A stretch of DNA of 64,000 nucleotides from contig NZ_SIJB01000001.1 in assembly GCF_009910845.1 (NCBI RefSeq), positions 62,001 through 126,000 on the forward strand. The letters run 5' to 3'. Positions 62,125 through 64,000 of the stretch are shown in pieces (within the stretch, counting starts at the first letter, position 1; each line of letters opens with the position of its first letter). A model generated the notes under the pieces. That model worked only from the letters and a program-made list of their open reading frames with translations. It searched no databases and was not told the origin of the DNA. The position numbers were made by a program, and so were the translations under genes. This DNA comes from Chengkuizengella marina (GTDB lineage Bacteria > Bacillota > Bacilli > Paenibacillales > KCTC-33759).

Positions 62125-63378
62125 GTGAAAATAGGAGAATTCGCTAAAAACAATAATGTCAGCATTGATACAGTAAGACATTATATGGATATAGGGTTGA
62201 TCATTCCTGAAAAAAGAACAGGACAATATCAGTTTGATAACAAATGTTATGAGGATATTCAAGATATAATCTATTTGAAAGACTTAGAATTTACTTTAAA
62301 TGAAATCAAAAAGATTTTTCAATTTAAAAGATTAGGTAAACTTTCAGCATTACAAAATAATCAATACTATAAGAGATTGTTTGAGGGAAAATATGAAATT
62401 GAGAAAAAAATCAATCAATATCAGAAGGCAAAGCAAAAACTAAAGAATGAAATGATAAGGTTACATCATTCAGAAGACCATAATTATATACCAATCGGTA
62501 TACCCTTTTCAGCGTTATCTCTTTTTGAATGTAAGAAGTGTTGCACAGAATTAAGTATATCGAATGGAGATATACAATCCAATCAAATATTAAATGGCAC
62601 GTTGCATTGTGAATGTGAAGAACAATATATTATTAAAGATGGCATACTGTTTAGCTCTGACACAGTTGAACATTCCAACCATCTCCAAAAACAAGATCAA
62701 GTTATGGATAATTTCAACCATTTTTTAACTGACTATATTAAAGAAACAGATGACAAATTTATTAATAATTTGTTTAAAACGATTGATTTAACCTTTAAAA
62801 AAATAGATATGGATGATCTTGAAAACAAAACAATGTTACATTTAGGAACTGGATTAGGTTTTTCACTAAGACATATATATGATTCACTTCCGAATAAAAC
62901 ACTATATATTGCAGTTGATCACGATTATGAAAGACATCAGGTATTAAAGAGTATTCTAGAAACTTATGATATAAGGAAAAACATCCTATTTATTTGTTCA
63001 GATTTTTTAAACATACCGATCAAAAATAAATCTATAGATTATTTAATCGATACAGGTACTTCAACCTATAATAGTAATCATGAATCGTTTTTACTGAAAG
63101 AAATCCAACATTATTTGAAAAATAAAAGTTATTTAGTAGGATCATATATATACTATAGCAACTTTCACGTTCAAAATAATACAATCGAAGAGCCTTTTAG
63201 AAAATACTTTCAAATAAAAAATATTAAAGAAGAGATCAATAAACTGAATTATGATCCTATATTTGATGAATCAATTATTTATTCTGATAAAACACCTGGT
63301 AAGTATGAAATTCATATTTTTGAAGGTGAAAAAGTATTTAATTATATGTACATAGGGAAAAAGTTAGGTTCACGATGA
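62125..63378 (+). CDS. MerR-type HTH fused to zinc-ribbon-like and methyltransferase domains
   Basis: A 417-residue fusion. Residues 1-70 are a MerR HTH (KIGEFAKNNNVSIDTVRHYMD, GLIIPEKR, Y-FDNKCYEDIQDI), followed by a coiled helix to about 115. A Cys-rich segment (ECKKCC, then HCECEEQYIIKDGIL at about 138-175) resembles the Trm112/PF03966 zinc-ribbon that precedes many methyltransferases. A Rossmann SAM-binding domain has MLHLGTGLGFSLRHIY near 235, VDHDYERHQ, FICSDFLNIPIKNKSIDYLIDTGT. The regulator may respond to the same ligand that its methyltransferase modifies; this is inference. GTG 62125 follows CAAGGTGAT. Confidence 0.85.
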   Translation: MKIGEFAKNNNVSIDTVRHYMDIGLIIPEKRTGQYQFDNKCYEDIQDIIYLKDLEFTLNEIKKIFQFKRLGKLSALQNNQYYKRLFEGKYEIEKKINQYQKAKQKLKNEMIRLHHSEDHNYIPIGIPFSALSLFECKKCCTELSISNGDIQSNQILNGTLHCECEEQYIIKDGILFSSDTVEHSNHLQKQDQVMDNFNHFLTDYIKETDDKFINNLFKTIDLTFKKIDMDDLENKTMLHLGTGLGFSLRHIYDSLPNKTLYIAVDHDYERHQVLKSILETYDIRKNILFICSDFLNIPIKNKSIDYLIDTGTSTYNSNHESFLLKEIQHYLKNKSYLVGSYIYYSNFHVQNNTIEEPFRKYFQIKNIKEEINKLNYDPIFDESIIYSDKTPGKYEIHIFEGEKVFNYMYIGKKLGSR

Positions 63379-63436
63379 AACTGAATTCCCTAGAAATCTA
63401 TCTGATATTAAATAATAACTGATTGGATGAGGTAAT

Positions 63437-64000
63437 TTGAATAAAAATGATAGAAACACACAAAAATTGATAGGTCATGGAAGAACCGCAGACATTTATG
63501 AATACGGGGACAATCTAGTATTAAAGTTATTTAAAACTAATATAGATGAGCAGAGCATAATCGCTGAATACAATCAAAGTAGAATCGTACAAAAGAAAGG
63601 ATTAAATGTACCATTTGTAATAGAGATAATTGATATGAATGATAGGAAAGGCATTGTATATGAGAGAATAGAAGGAAAATCAATGTTGCAAACAATGACT
63701 AGTCAACCTATGAAAATGGAATGTATGGCTAGGCAGATGGCACAATTGCAGTATTCTATTCATCAAACTAGTAGCAATGAATTACCTGATCAAAAAGATA
63801 TATTAGAACGTTTTATTCAACGGGCGGATTTACTTCATGACTGTCAAAAAGAAAAAATCATTAACTACCTTCATCATTTACCGAGTGGAAACGTGATTTG
63901 TCATGGGGATTATCATCCTGATAATGTAATGATGACCCCTTCCAACCCAAAAATAATTGATTGGAATAATGCAAGTAGAGGCCATCAAATGGCAGATGTA
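63437..64000 (+). CDS. Aminoglycoside phosphotransferase (APH)-like kinase, partial at window end
   Basis: The first 188 residues of an APH-family kinase, open to the right edge. It has a small N-terminal lobe (KLIGHGRTADIYEYGDNLVLK with an ATP-site Lys, YERIEGKSM), then VICHGDYHPDNVMM with the catalytic Asp and Asn, and IIDWNNA in place of the DFG-like Asp motif. Such proteins phosphorylate aminoglycosides, choline, homoserine or other small molecules; this branch (TADIYEYGDN) is common in Firmicutes and not proof of resistance. The TTG at 63437 follows GAGGT; it is a likely start, 58 bases after the MerR-methyltransferase gene. Confidence 0.8.
   Translation, partial: MNKNDRNTQKLIGHGRTADIYEYGDNLVLKLFKTNIDEQSIIAEYNQSRIVQKKGLNVPFVIEIIDMNDRKGIVYERIEGKSMLQTMTSQPMKMECMARQMAQLQYSIHQTSSNELPDQKDILERFIQRADLLHDCQKEKIINYLHHLPSGNVICHGDYHPDNVMMTPSNPKIIDWNNASRGHQMADV

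Noticed and set aside
1-64000. CRISPR arrays, tRNA or rRNA genes, intact insertion sequences
   Set aside because: No regularly spaced repeats, no cloverleaf with TTCGA-type loop, no rRNA segments, and no transposase-like reading frame were seen on either strand.

Overview
The window is a low-GC chromosomal segment from an endospore-forming member of the Bacillota, order Bacillales. The evidence is gene content and order: dpaA-dpaB-asd-dapG-dapA-rnjB-tepA-ylzJ-spoIIIE, then ymfF-ymfH-ymfI-ymfJ-ymfK-rodZ, then rimO-pgsA-cinA-recA-recX-rny-ymdB-spoVS, then korAB-pduL-miaB-ricA. This closely follows the Bacillus subtilis and Paenibacillus core map. AT-rich codon use, strong AGGAGG ribosome binding sites and very frequent TTG/GTG starts fit this group. 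A Paenibacillaceae-like, perhaps marine lineage is a guess from protein flavour only.

Region 1 (1-36.5 kb) is conserved core. It starts with the end of a polysaccharide deacetylase, an M16 peptidase and dUTPase. Next come dipicolinate synthase (dpaAB) and the aspartate pathway that feeds it (asd, dapG, dapA), so spore-core chemistry and lysine/peptidoglycan precursor supply are adjacent. RNA turnover (RNase J, RNase Y, YmdB, RicA), DNA translocation (SpoIIIE), the EF-P modification genes (ymfF, ymfH, ymfI), cell shape (RodZ), lipid synthesis (PgsA), tRNA/ribosome thiomethylation (MiaB, RimO) and recombination (RecA with an SOS box, RecX) follow. Two departures stand out. A convergent gene for a possible beta-pore-forming toxin-like secreted protein, apparently frameshifted, sits between dut and dpaA. 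A highly foldable element of about 116 nt of unknown identity lies between dapA and rnjB.

Region 2 (36.5-53.6 kb) is accessory. After ricA the expected cotE/mutSL neighbourhood is missing. Instead there are a lipoprotein, VanW-like, AHSA1-like, TIMP-like and EEP-nuclease-like genes, a heterodimeric ABC exporter, two unknown exported proteins and a tyrosine recombinase. Divergent from the recombinase is a three-gene cassette: a double-HTH protein, a MoxR-type AAA+ ATPase, and a 601-residue protein with two zincin-like modules followed by a VWA/MIDAS domain. This cassette is the best candidate here for an undescribed system. Dps and a HAD hydrolase close the region.

Region 3 (53.6-56.6 kb) is a probable spore-surface locus: three tandem paralogous beta-rich proteins of 160-167 residues and two small coupled ORFs. 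The first two paralogs share a nearly identical 25-nt element at the same distance from a SigK-like -10.

Region 4 (56.6-64 kb) has an Na+/H+-type antiporter, a GNAT acetyltransferase, an antibiotic-biosynthesis-monooxygenase-like protein, a ketone-body operon (scoA-scoB-thiolase), a MerR-methyltransferase fusion and the start of an aminoglycoside-phosphotransferase-like gene cut by the window end. I saw no tRNA, rRNA, CRISPR array or intact insertion sequence.
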